Part shown: positions 18,369 to 26,855 of the stretch, piece after piece
Numbering within the stretch: the first letter of the stretch is position 1
How the letters are laid out: every line of letters begins with the position of its first letter
Source of the DNA: JAGDMJ01 sp963809695
GTDB taxonomy: Bacteria; Bacteroidota; Ignavibacteria; UBA10030; UBA6906
Assembly: GCA_963809695.1 (NCBI GenBank)
Contig: CAWEKI010000001.1
Coordinates: 1 to 64,000 of the forward strand
Length of the DNA stretch: 64,000 bases
Reading direction: 5' to 3'
Translations under genes and position numbers: made by a program
Notes under the pieces: generated by a model
Databases searched by the model: none
Told to the model about the DNA's origin: nothing
The model's input: the letters and a program-made list of their open reading frames with translations, nothing else

Positions 18369-19082
18369 ATGCCGGAGAGGCGGCTTGCAGGCCAGGTGGC
18401 GGTCGTCACGGGTTCAAGCAAGGGCATTGGCAAGGCAATCGCGCGGGCCCTTGCCCGTGAAGGCGCCCACACGGTCCTTGCGGCGCGTTCGATCAAAGAC
18501 CTCGACACCGTCGTTCAGGAGTTTTCGCGGGAAGGTCTGAAAGCGAGTCCGGTGCCCACCGATATTTCAATTCCGTCGCAGGTGAACGCGCTCATCGAGG
18601 GGACGGTGGACGGTTTCGGACGGCTGGATATCCTTGTCAACAACGCCGGGATTGGGATCTTCAAGAATGTTCAGGAGATGGCGGTGGAGGAATTTGACGC
18701 CATGTGGAACGTCAACCTGCGGGGAGTATTTCTGGCCTCGAAGGCTGCGCTCCCGGCAATGATCAAGGCCAACCGCGGTGCCATTGTGAACATCAGTTCG
18801 TTGGCGGGGAAGAACAGCATCAAGGGGGGCGCTGGGTACTGTGCTACGAAGTGGGCGTTGCGCGGGTTTGCCAGCTCACTCATGCTTGAAGTGCGGGAGC
18901 ATAACATCCGTGTTGTGACCATCTTCCCGGGGTCGGTCGCAACGAATTTCTCCCAGGCTAAGAAGGGTCCGAATATCACGCAGCCCGAAGATGTTGCTGA
19001 GGCGGTGGTGTTTGCCGTCACCGCCCCGGAGCGGTCGATGTTCAGCGAGATCGATGTGCGGCCGACGAACCCGGCTCACTAG
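18369..19082 (+). CDS. Short-chain dehydrogenase/reductase in the pterin operon
   Basis: AAGGAGGGG at 18357 precedes ATG 18369, giving 237 residues. The NADP-type fingerprint VTGSSKGIGKA, NNAG, the catalytic Ser in NISSLAG and Tyr-x3-Lys in YCATK are all present. It is a classical SDR, often annotated as 3-oxoacyl-ACP reductase-like. Its place eleven bases after folE, with a pyruvoyl-tetrahydropterin synthase before it, suggests it could reduce 6-pyruvoyl-tetrahydropterin as sepiapterin reductase does. That is inference; SDR substrates cannot be read from these motifs. Its TAG stop comes from a MITE-like element. Confidence 0.8.
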   Translation: MPERRLAGQVAVVTGSSKGIGKAIARALAREGAHTVLAARSIKDLDTVVQEFSREGLKASPVPTDISIPSQVNALIEGTVDGFGRLDILVNNAGIGIFKNVQEMAVEEFDAMWNVNLRGVFLASKAALPAMIKANRGAIVNISSLAGKNSIKGGAGYCATKWALRGFASSLMLEVREHNIRVVTIFPGSVATNFSQAKKGPNITQPEDVAEAVVFAVTAPERSMFSEIDVRPTNPAH

Positions 19083-19186
19083 TGCCCCACCCATTATCAT
19101 TTCCTATAAACGACGGGGCACAGTGCTCGCTCCAACTTGAACTCTGTCCGAGAATTCGTTGCAATTGGAAGTTGGAGCGGCACTAG
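19079..19186 (-). repeat. 108-bp MITE-like element, copy B
   Basis: This is the reverse complement of the element at 7885-7992, with the same 108-bp length, the same CTAG ends and only scattered differences (for example the CCACG tract reads TCAAG). As in copy A, it supplies the TAG stop codon of the gene to its left, although here the element is in the opposite orientation. Confidence 0.8.
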
Positions 19187-19327
19187 ACACTGTTCCAGAA
19201 CCCTCGTGGGGTTTCACCCCCTCATTCCTCCTGCCACCGGTTCAGCCAGTGAGGGGTATAAAAGGTTCCGCGAAGGACTCCTCCTCTGAACCTGCCGGGA
19301 GGGAGAGTCCTTCGGACCTAACCGGGT

Positions 19328-19906
19328 CTACGGAGCAGTCACATCGCTCACGTCCACATCATCCATCATCACATCGGGTGGATCAATGGGTTCCATCCCG
19401 GGGAGCATGTCAGACATACCGATCTCGGGGGGAGTCATATTGTCTCCGAGATATCCCATCTCTTCCCGGCGGAACATTCTCATGTGCTGGCGCATTGAGC
19501 CCATCCCTTTCATCCTTTGCTCTTTCCACATCTTCAGCTGTTCCGGCGTGAGAATTGCACGTATCGCAAGCATCTGATCCACGCGGGCCAGCTTCGTGTC
19601 TGTTTCGATGGAAGAAATGTCCCGGATGGTCTTCTCGATGGCCGCGCGATCAGGTTTGTCGGCCTGAAGCATCTGACCCAAATCCAGGCGGGCGAGGCGG
19701 ACCTTGGCCTGGTTCTGAATTTGTTTTTTCTGAAAGTCCACATGAAGCTTGCGTATCTGCGCTTGTTGCGCATCGGTCAGGTCGAGCTTCTGCATCATCG
19801 CCATCGGCCCTTTGTTCCCCTGTCTCATGGGACGGTCGGCTGGTTGAGCCAAAACGTTGCCTGCAGTCAAAGCAATTGCCAACAGAATCACCGCGGGTTT
19901 CATCAT
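19328..19906 (-). CDS. Spy/CpxP-like periplasmic protein (LTxxQ)
   Basis: ATG at 19906 is preceded on the minus strand by AAAGGAC. The 192-residue protein has a signal peptide (AVILLAIALTAGNVLAQ) and is Met-, Gln- and charge-rich and helical. It contains two LTxxQ-type motifs (LTDAQQAQIRKL and LTPEQLKMW) separated by about 70 residues, as in the Spy/CpxP/ZraP superfamily of periplasmic chaperones and metal-stress sensors. The acidic Met-rich C-terminus (MTPPEIGMSD then DVMMDDVDVSDV) is unusual and could bind metal. It is divergently transcribed from the TPR lipoprotein. Confidence 0.8.
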   Translation of the reverse strand: MMKPAVILLAIALTAGNVLAQPADRPMRQGNKGPMAMMQKLDLTDAQQAQIRKLHVDFQKKQIQNQAKVRLARLDLGQMLQADKPDRAAIEKTIRDISSIETDTKLARVDQMLAIRAILTPEQLKMWKEQRMKGMGSMRQHMRMFRREEMGYLGDNMTPPEIGMSDMLPGMEPIDPPDVMMDDVDVSDVTAP

Positions 19907-19950
19907 TGTTGTCCTTTCGTAGGTCTGTGGATTCGGATATCTACAGCACT

Positions 19951-19979
19951 TTGACAGAGAGGGGAGGAAATAGTTTAAT
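19951..19979 (+). promoter_or_regulatory. Putative sigma-70 promoter for the TPR lipoprotein operon
   Basis: TTGACA at 19951 and TTTAAT at 19974 are separated by 17 bases, 44 bases before the ATG at 20023. It lies in the divergent region with the Spy-like gene. Confidence 0.6.
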
Positions 19980-20022
19980 CGGCGAATTGACACCTCATTT
20001 GATTCTTCCCCGTTTTATTCCT

Positions 20023-22185
20023 ATGTTATATGAGAATCGTGTGTGGAATGGAGTCTTTGACTTGCCCAGATTATCCCTTTCCCCAATATCCTCGCTGCTC
20101 CTTTACCTGTCCATCGTTCTGTTTTTCCTGGGAATTTCCGGGTGTATGATTGGTGACTTCGTTGGGGCCTATTTCAACACCTATTACAATGCCCAGAAAG
20201 ACTTTGGCGTGGCGGAGGGTGAGATCTGGAATGCCCCCGACCTGAAGCTGCAAGGAGCGGGAAAGAACTATCTCGCTCAGTTCAACGTCTCACAGAACGC
20301 CAAAACGAAATTTGCTTCGGTCATTGAGAAATGTTCGAAGCTCCTGGAATATCACCCCAATTCCAATCTGGTGGACGATGCCCTGATGATGATCGGGAAA
20401 TCGTACTTTTATCAATCGGACTACCAGCGCGCCGAGCGTAAATTCAAGGAATTGATCAGCGGCTATCCTGAAAGCGATCTTGTGTTTGAAGCCAGGATGC
20501 TCATGGCGTATTCTTATTATAAAGAAGGGGATAAGACATCGGCGCGTGCAACGGCCATCGACCTTCTTGACGCGGCGAAAAAGGAAGATGACGATAACAT
20601 CGTCGCATATACCTCGCTCCTCCTGGGTCAGCAGGATATTGAAGACAAGAATTACGGCCTGGCTCTTGAGCACTTCCGGGACGCCGCGAAGAGCGCCGAA
20701 AGCAAAGAGCAGCGTGCCTTCGCGCTGTTGAACGAGGCAGAGATGTACAACAAGACGGGAGACTATGCCAGGGCCGAGGATGCCTATGCCGAAGCGACCG
20801 ACCAATCCCCGAATTACCTGGGCGAGTACAAAGGACAAATCGGGGTCGCGCGCATGCTGGCGAAGCAGGGGAAATTCGAGGAAAGCCTGGATCTGCTTAC
20901 GGAACTTCGCGCGGACCAGAAAGTCAAAGAGTACTTCGGAGAAATCGAGCTGGAGATGGCCAACAATTACCGGGACGAGGGGAACCTGAGTGAGGCGGTC
21001 GAACAGTATCGCTACGTGGATACGGCGTATGCAAGAACGGAGTGGGCTGCAAACTCGTACTATCAGCTGGGGCTGCTGTACGAGACCCGCGTCGGACTCT
21101 ACGATTCGGCCCGGGTTGCTTACAACAAGGGGAGGATGGAAGCTGGCCCGGCTTTGACCGTGACGCCATTGCTTGCCAAGCGCGCAGACTACATGAACAG
21201 GTATGCGGGCTTCGCTCTTGAAATCCGGAACATGGACAGCCTGCGCACCTTCTGGCTCACGCCGCGCGATACCGCCATGGTCTCCGCGGACACCGTTGCG
21301 CAGGACACGGCCCGGGGGAAAAAGGTGGCTGCGGCAGACAGCGGAAAGGCCAAGCTTCCCCCGCGGCCTCCGTTGCCCCTGGACAGCGTTCTCGTTCGCA
21401 TGGCATCCGCCAAGAGCGAGCTTGCAACCCTGTTCTACACAACCATCGGCAGGACAGACTCGGCACTGTTCTGGTATCACAAACTCATCCAGGATCACCC
21501 GCTGAGCCCGCTTGTGCCTCGGGCATTGTTCAGCATAGCTCAGATCTACAGCCAGGATACAACCGTGGCGAGGCAGGGGGTGGATTCACTCTACCGCCAG
21601 CTGGTGGAGCAGTACCCTCAATCGCTGTATGCCGCAGAGGCGCGGCGGTTGCTCGGCTTGCCGGCCGTAACGGTGTCCCCGGATACGGCAGAGACCCTCT
21701 ATCATCAGGCCGAACAGGCAATCCTTGCCGGGCGGAACGAACATGCAATCGATACCTTGAGGCTGATCGTTGAAGCGTACCCATCTTCCGTCTTCGCTCC
21801 GCGCGCAGAGTATGCCGCGGGCTGGTTGTACGAGCAGGTGCTCGACCAGCCGGACAGTGCGATCGCAAACTACCAGCGGCTGAGGGCCAAATACCCTTCT
21901 TCGTTGTATGCGGCCCGGGTGCAGCCGAAGCTCATCGAAGTGGAGATGAGGAACAAGGCAGCCGCAGCGGCGGCCGACTCTGCGGCTCAGAAACAAAATC
22001 CTGTTCCGGAGGTGACCCAAAAGAAGGCAATCGCTGACACCGTATCGCCCGTCCGGCAACCGATGCAGGAAACAGGCGGCGGCCCTGACTCAACGGTCGT
22101 CCCGACGAACCGTCCCCCGGACACGACGGATGCTCGCCGGGAATTGCCCCCTATCTCAAATCAGGAAGAGCAGAAAAAAGAATGA
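20023..22185 (+). CDS. Tetratricopeptide-repeat lipoprotein
   Basis: ATG at 20023 begins a 720-residue protein with a long hydrophobic leader ending in a lipobox-like FFLGISGC, so it is probably an outer-membrane or periplasmic lipoprotein. Repeated TPR helices follow: SNLVDDALMMIGKSYFYQSD, DYQRAERKFKEL, GDYARAEDAYAEA, GNLSEAVEQYRYVD and later PLSPLVPRALFSIAQIY and VFAPRAEYAAGWLYEQ. The last 60 residues are low-complexity Ala/Pro/Thr. The shape recalls YfgC/YbgF- and SprE-like scaffolds of FCB bacteria, but I cannot assign a specific partner. A consensus promoter lies 44 bases upstream. It overlaps pyrK by four bases. Confidence 0.75.
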   Translation: MLYENRVWNGVFDLPRLSLSPISSLLLYLSIVLFFLGISGCMIGDFVGAYFNTYYNAQKDFGVAEGEIWNAPDLKLQGAGKNYLAQFNVSQNAKTKFASVIEKCSKLLEYHPNSNLVDDALMMIGKSYFYQSDYQRAERKFKELISGYPESDLVFEARMLMAYSYYKEGDKTSARATAIDLLDAAKKEDDDNIVAYTSLLLGQQDIEDKNYGLALEHFRDAAKSAESKEQRAFALLNEAEMYNKTGDYARAEDAYAEATDQSPNYLGEYKGQIGVARMLAKQGKFEESLDLLTELRADQKVKEYFGEIELEMANNYRDEGNLSEAVEQYRYVDTAYARTEWAANSYYQLGLLYETRVGLYDSARVAYNKGRMEAGPALTVTPLLAKRADYMNRYAGFALEIRNMDSLRTFWLTPRDTAMVSADTVAQDTARGKKVAAADSGKAKLPPRPPLPLDSVLVRMASAKSELATLFYTTIGRTDSALFWYHKLIQDHPLSPLVPRALFSIAQIYSQDTTVARQGVDSLYRQLVEQYPQSLYAAEARRLLGLPAVTVSPDTAETLYHQAEQAILAGRNEHAIDTLRLIVEAYPSSVFAPRAEYAAGWLYEQVLDQPDSAIANYQRLRAKYPSSLYAARVQPKLIEVEMRNKAAAAAADSAAQKQNPVPEVTQKKAIADTVSPVRQPMQETGGGPDSTVVPTNRPPDTTDARRELPPISNQEEQKKE

Positions 22186-22949
22186 TCCAGGAGTGCTGCC
22201 CCGTCAGGGGAGTGCGTGAGGTCGCAGAGAACGTGTATGTGCTTGCGTTCCAATCTCCCTTGATTAGCAACGAGGTGCGGCCTGGGCAATTTCTCAACAT
22301 CAAGGTGGTGGAAGGATCAGAACCGCTTCTGCGGCGCCCGTTCAGCGTGTACAACGTCGATGGCGAGAATCTCGAGATCGTGTTCAACGTGATCGGGCGC
22401 GGGACCGCGGTGCTCCGGACGAAGCAGCCTCATGAGTGCATTGATGTCATCGGGCCGTTGGGAAGGCCGTTCTCGTTTGCGGGGGAGGATTTCGATACGG
22501 GGATCATGCTGGCCGGGGGGCTCGGTGTTGCACCGATACCTATGCTGACGCGGGGGCTTCGGAGAGCGGGCAAGGAGGTGGTGACCTTCCTCGGGGCGCG
22601 CACGCGCAAGGCGGTGACGCCGTTCTACCTTGAAAACCTGCACATTGCCACCGACGATGGGAGCGAAGGGCATCACGGCACGGTCGTTGACCTTGCCCGT
22701 CGCACGCTCGGGCACATGGCGCTCCGTCGGCCAAAACTTTTCGCCTGCGGACCGACAGCGATGCTCCGTGCGGTCGCGGCACTCGCGGAAGAAACCGGAT
22801 TTCCCTGTGAGGTCTCCCTCGAAGGTCCCATGGCATGTGGTTTCGGCATCTGCCAGGGGTGCCCCGTGGAGCTGAACGGCCAGGAGAAGAAATACGCCCT
22901 CATGTGCAAGGATGGACCGGTGTTCGACGTGCGTACTATACGACTCTGA
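22182..22949 (+). CDS. pyrK: Dihydroorotate dehydrogenase electron-transfer subunit
   Basis: This 255-residue flavoprotein starts with ATG overlapping the TPR gene stop. It has the FAD-binding RRPFSVYNV, the NAD-domain motif GIMLAGGLGVAPIP, and a C-terminal [2Fe-2S] site with Cys in ACGFGICQGCPVE and a fourth in LMCKDGPVF. PyrK passes electrons from the PyrD FMN to NAD in class 1B dihydroorotate dehydrogenase. pyrD follows after two bases, completing the enzyme. Length and motifs are normal. Confidence 0.95.
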   Translation: MIQECCPVRGVREVAENVYVLAFQSPLISNEVRPGQFLNIKVVEGSEPLLRRPFSVYNVDGENLEIVFNVIGRGTAVLRTKQPHECIDVIGPLGRPFSFAGEDFDTGIMLAGGLGVAPIPMLTRGLRRAGKEVVTFLGARTRKAVTPFYLENLHIATDDGSEGHHGTVVDLARRTLGHMALRRPKLFACGPTAMLRAVAALAEETGFPCEVSLEGPMACGFGICQGCPVELNGQEKKYALMCKDGPVFDVRTIRL

Positions 22950-22951
22950 CC

Positions 22952-23896
22952 ATGGCTCATACAGCGTTCACACTCGCCGGCGTCCACTTCAAGAACCGCG
23001 TCCTCGTAGCCTCCGGCACCTACGGCTACGGCGATGATTGTCTCGAGCTTGCAGACGTCAACAAGCTCGGAGCGATCGTCACCAAATCGCTTTCTCTGAA
23101 ACCGCGCGACGGGAACCCTCCCACGAGAATTGTCGGGACGCCGAGCGGAATGCTGAACTCGATCGGTCTCGCCAACATCGGGGTGTCGAGGTTCATCCAG
23201 GAGAAACTCCCGTTCCTGCGGACGGTCGACACGACCGTCATCGTGAACATCGCAGCCGGAACGGTGGAAGAGTACTGTGCGGTGCTCGAGCTTCTGGAAC
23301 AACAGGAGGGGGTCGACGGGTATGAGATCAATGTCTCTTGCCCGAATGTGAGGGAAGGGGGATTGAGTTTCGGCACAAGCTGTCCAATGACCGCAGACAT
23401 TACCAGGAGGCTCCGGCGGCTGACCACGAAGCCCTTGATCATCAAACTGACACCCAATGTCACGCACATCTCCGAGTTTGCCAGGGCGGTGGAGGGGGAA
23501 GGGGCGGATGCGGTGTCAGTCATCAACACCCTCATCGGCATGGCAGTCGACGTGAGATCACGGAAGCCGGTCCTCTCGACGGTGACTGGCGGGCTCTCCG
23601 GACCGGCGATCAAGCCGGTCGCCCTGGCCAAGGTGTACGAGGTGGTGCGCTCGGTGAAAATACCCGTGATCGGCATTGGAGGGATTTGCAGCACCACCGA
23701 TGCGCTCGAGTTCCTGATCACCGGGGCGACGGCCGTCCAGGTGGGAACTGCCAACTTTGTCGATCCTGCCGCGGGCATCAAGATCGCTGCGGGGATCGAG
23801 CAGTATTGTGACGAACAGCATATCGAGGATACGGCCAAGCTCGTAGGTTCTCTCGACGCGAAGGAGGGTGTTTCCGTGGTGGAGAGCTGGCTGTAG
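22952..23896 (+). CDS. pyrD: Dihydroorotate dehydrogenase catalytic subunit, class 1B
   Basis: ATG at 22952 gives 314 residues. The barrel has the N-terminal FKNRVLVASGTYGYG, VTKSLSLKPRDGNPPTRI, the substrate loop NVSCPNVREGG with the class 1 catalytic Cys in GTSCPM, and FMN-binding GIGGI and GATAVQVGTANF. It oxidises dihydroorotate to orotate in pyrimidine synthesis, using PyrK and NAD. The gene lies directly after pyrK. Other pyr genes are not in the window. Confidence 0.95.
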   Translation: MAHTAFTLAGVHFKNRVLVASGTYGYGDDCLELADVNKLGAIVTKSLSLKPRDGNPPTRIVGTPSGMLNSIGLANIGVSRFIQEKLPFLRTVDTTVIVNIAAGTVEEYCAVLELLEQQEGVDGYEINVSCPNVREGGLSFGTSCPMTADITRRLRRLTTKPLIIKLTPNVTHISEFARAVEGEGADAVSVINTLIGMAVDVRSRKPVLSTVTGGLSGPAIKPVALAKVYEVVRSVKIPVIGIGGICSTTDALEFLITGATAVQVGTANFVDPAAGIKIAAGIEQYCDEQHIEDTAKLVGSLDAKEGVSVVESWL

Positions 23897-23917
23897 GCTG
23901 ACCTCCGGTGTATTCCC

Positions 23918-24027
23918 AATTCATTGGTTCCCAAATCTTCATTGACCGGTTCCTCGTTCGCGATTTGCTGTTCGAACAGCTCATGATCAACGGGAACTGC
24001 TAATGAGGATTTGGGAACCATTGAATT
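23918..24027. repeat. 110-bp element with 26-bp terminal inverted repeats
   Basis: The arms 23918-23943 and 24002-24027 are complementary at 24 of 26 positions (core GGTTCCCAAATC against GATTTGGGAACC). The 58-base interior holds the perfect palindrome CTGTTCGAACAG. It fills the gap between pyrD and folC and lacks a T-run, so it is more like a small inverted-repeat element than a terminator. Confidence 0.6.
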
Positions 24028-24041
24028 AAGAACTAACACCC

Positions 24042-25352
24042 GTGGCCCCACAAATCAGAAACTCAAGAACTCTCTCCTACCTCTACTCCCTGCAGTGGCG
24101 CGGGATGAAGTTCGGGCTCCGCAACATCCGGGTGCTCATGAAATACGCCGGACATCCGGAGCGTCGCTTTCCCTCTATCCACATTGCAGGAACCAATGGC
24201 AAGGGCTCCACGGCTTCCTTCGTGGCTTCGATCGCCATGGAAGGAGGATACAAGACAGGGCTCTATACATCGCCGCATCTGCTCCATTTCACGGAGCGAA
24301 TAAAAATCGATGGGGTGGAACTTTCTGAGAAAAGACTGGTTTATTATGTCGAGGCCCTCCGCCCAGCCATAGAAGCCTCCCGCGCTACATTTTTCGAGGC
24401 TACTACCGCGGTCGCGTTCCTCTATTTTGCGGATGAGGATGTGGATTTGGCCGTCATTGAAACAGGCCTGGGCGGGCGGTTCGATGCTACCAATATTATT
24501 GTGCCGCTTGTCAGTGTCATCACGAACGTCGCACTCGACCACACAGAACACCTTGGCAACACAATCCCGAAGATCGCACGAGAAAAAGGGGGAATTATTA
24601 AGGCGGGCGTCCCTGTTATCACTGGTACAGGGGACCGGCAGGTACTCGATGTGTTTCGCAGGATTGCACGGCGGAAGAAAACGCACGCGTTTCACATTGA
24701 CCACATCGCCAGAACGGAGCATGTTCCCGAAGTTCATGGAGGGCGCGGTGTTCGTCTGACCACAGGCTTGATGCGAGGCGAAAAAATTTTCCCGGGGTTG
24801 CCCGGTGAGCATCAGGTGACGAACGCCCGGGTGGCGGTTGCGGCGTGCGATCTGCTGCTGCGGACAACGAAGAAGAAGTTTTCCGGGATAACCCCGGGAG
24901 CCATCAAGCGGGGGCTTGCGCGGGTGGTCCGCAACACCGGGCTGCGCGGGAGGCTGGAGAAGGTGAACTGGCAAGGAAGGTATCTCCTCGATGTTGCCCA
25001 CAACCCGGCAGGAATCCAAACCTTGATGCGGTCTCTCCCCCCGTCTGCCGGCAGGCCGGAGGTCGCCGTTTTCGGTGTCATGAAGGATAAGGACTACGGC
25101 AGGATGTTGGAAGCGCTCTCGGAGACAGTTCCAGCGATTGTGGCTGTTGCGCCGAAGATCGGACGGGCTCTATCGGTTTCATTGTTGTTACGGGAGGCAA
25201 GAAAAACGGGCACGAAGGTGAGGCGTGGCGGAAGTGTCGATGCCGGCCTGAAAGCGGCCCGTCGCATCGCCGGCCGTACCGGGACGGTTCTGGTAACCGG
25301 ATCGCATTATGTGGTCGCGGAAGCGCTGGAACTGATGCAAAAGAGAACTTGA
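24042..25352 (+). CDS. folC: Folylpolyglutamate synthase / dihydrofolate synthase
   Basis: A GTG at 24042 starts a 436-residue Mur-ligase-like protein. It has the ATP loop HIAGTNGKGSTASF, YTSPHLLHFTERI, the FEATTAVAFLYF helix, TGLGGRFDATN, TNVALDHTEHLG, and KGGIIKAGVPV with the carbamylated Lys region. The C-terminal domain has YLLDVAHNPAG and VFGVMKDKDYG. FolC adds glutamate to dihydropteroate and to tetrahydrofolates. No good ribosome site precedes the GTG, so the start is tentative. Its stop overlaps the -35 box of the rho promoter. Confidence 0.93.
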   Translation: MAPQIRNSRTLSYLYSLQWRGMKFGLRNIRVLMKYAGHPERRFPSIHIAGTNGKGSTASFVASIAMEGGYKTGLYTSPHLLHFTERIKIDGVELSEKRLVYYVEALRPAIEASRATFFEATTAVAFLYFADEDVDLAVIETGLGGRFDATNIIVPLVSVITNVALDHTEHLGNTIPKIAREKGGIIKAGVPVITGTGDRQVLDVFRRIARRKKTHAFHIDHIARTEHVPEVHGGRGVRLTTGLMRGEKIFPGLPGEHQVTNARVAVAACDLLLRTTKKKFSGITPGAIKRGLARVVRNTGLRGRLEKVNWQGRYLLDVAHNPAGIQTLMRSLPPSAGRPEVAVFGVMKDKDYGRMLEALSETVPAIVAVAPKIGRALSVSLLLREARKTGTKVRRGGSVDAGLKAARRIAGRTGTVLVTGSHYVVAEALELMQKRT

Positions 25353-25377
25353 CAATACTCAAGATTTGGAGTATATT
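25349..25377 (+). promoter_or_regulatory. Sigma-70 promoter of rho, overlapping the folC stop
   Basis: TTGACA at 25349 and TATATT at 25372 are separated by 17 bases. The TGA of folC is inside the -35 region. The transcript would have a leader of about 200 bases before the rho ATG at 25583, in keeping with known leader autoregulation of rho in other bacteria. Confidence 0.7.
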
Positions 25378-25582
25378 GGGGAGGCTAATCCTGGCATATT
25401 TAGCCGGCAAATCTCTACCGAAGTACCACCTGTTCGAGACTCATCGAAAAATCTCGGGTACCACCCAACCAACACTTCTTAGCTCGTCTCCATCGCCTTT
25501 GTCCGGCCTTTATCCTTAAGCCCCTGGCGATCAGGAGCCGTTTAAAGATGTCATTTTTCCCACGTTGAAAGGTTTTTCATCA

Positions 25583-26836
25583 ATGGCGATGGACATTGCA
25601 GAGCTCAAGTCCAAAAAGATTGCAGAGCTCAACCAAATAGCCAAGGATTTGAACATCTCCGGTTACAGCGACCTGCGAAAGCAGGAACTGATCTTCAAGA
25701 TCCTTGAAGCTCAGACCGAGCAAGGAGGATTGACCTTCAGCCGCGGGGTGCTCGAAGTGCTTCCGGACGGCTATGGGTTCCTGCGCTCGGTAGATTACAA
25801 TTATCTGCCCTCGCCCGACGATATTTACGTTTCCCCGTCGCAGATCAAGAAATTCAATCTGCGGACAGGGGACACGGTGAGCGGACAGGTGCGACCCCCG
25901 AAGGAGGGGGAACGGTTCTTTGCGCTCCTGCGTGTGGAGGCGGTCAACGACGAGAACCCGGAAACCATCCGCGAGCGGGTGTTGTTCGACAACCTGACCC
26001 CGCTCTATCCGAACGTTCCGTTGAAGCTGGAGACGGCGCCGGGCGAATATGCGATGCGGATCATGGATCTGCTCGCCCCCATTGGCAAGGGGCAGCGCGG
26101 CATGATCGTGTCGCCGCCAAAGGCAGGAAAGACCATCCTCCTCCAGAAGATCGCGAACAGCATCACGCGGAACCACCCGGAGGTGAAGCTCATCGTGCTC
26201 CTGATCGATGAGCGCCCCGAGGAGGTGACCGACATGGAGCGCTCGGTGAATGCCGAGGTGGTCAGCTCCACGTTCGACGAGCCGCCGGAGCGCCACGTGC
26301 AGGTCTCCGACATGGTGCTGGAGAAGGCGAAACGTCTTATTGAAGCAAAGAAGGACGTTGTGATCCTGCTGGACAGCATCACGCGTCTGGCCCGTGCACA
26401 TAATACAGTGGTCCCGCACTCCGGCAAGATCCTCTCGGGAGGCGTGGACGCCAACGCGCTGCACAAGCCGAAGCGCTTCTTTGGCGCGGCCCGGAACATC
26501 GAAGAGGGAGGAAGCCTGACGATCGTGGCGACAGCCCTTGTGGAGACCGGCAGCCGTATGGACGAAGTGATCTTCGAGGAGTTCAAGGGAACGGGCAACA
26601 TGGAAATCATCCTCGACCGGAAGCTGAGCGACAAGCGCATTTTCCCGGCGATGGATATCAACCGGTCCGGGACCCGCAAGGAGGAGCTGCTGATCGATGC
26701 CGACGACCTGAACCGCATCTGGATCCTGCGGAAGCTGCTGTCGGAGTTCAACACCGTGGACGCGATGGAGTTCATGCTGGAGAAGATGCGCGGCACAAAA
26801 TCGAACAAGGAATTCCTCAAGTCGATGTCGAGCTGA
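25583..26836 (+). CDS. rho: Transcription termination factor Rho
   Basis: ATG at 25583 with AAAGG upstream gives a 417-residue hexameric helicase. The N-terminal helical domain (IAELKSKKIAELNQIAKDLN) is followed by the cold-shock RNA-binding fold with DGYGFLRSVDYNYLPSPDDI, then a Walker A in MIVSPPKAGKT, Walker B VVILLDSITRLARAHN, the Q-loop SGGVDANALHKPKRFFGAAR and the R-loop MDEVIFEEFKGTGN. There is no long N-terminal insertion as found in some actinobacterial and Bacteroidia forms. It sits alone behind its own promoter, after folC. Confidence 0.97.
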   Translation: MAMDIAELKSKKIAELNQIAKDLNISGYSDLRKQELIFKILEAQTEQGGLTFSRGVLEVLPDGYGFLRSVDYNYLPSPDDIYVSPSQIKKFNLRTGDTVSGQVRPPKEGERFFALLRVEAVNDENPETIRERVLFDNLTPLYPNVPLKLETAPGEYAMRIMDLLAPIGKGQRGMIVSPPKAGKTILLQKIANSITRNHPEVKLIVLLIDERPEEVTDMERSVNAEVVSSTFDEPPERHVQVSDMVLEKAKRLIEAKKDVVILLDSITRLARAHNTVVPHSGKILSGGVDANALHKPKRFFGAARNIEEGGSLTIVATALVETGSRMDEVIFEEFKGTGNMEIILDRKLSDKRIFPAMDINRSGTRKEELLIDADDLNRIWILRKLLSEFNTVDAMEFMLEKMRGTKSNKEFLKSMSS

Positions 26837-26855
26837 TGCACACAGAGACCCGCGC

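Noticed and set aside
20290..21498. 402-residue minus-strand ORF
   Set aside because: Antisense shadow of the TPR lipoprotein gene in GC-rich codon usage.
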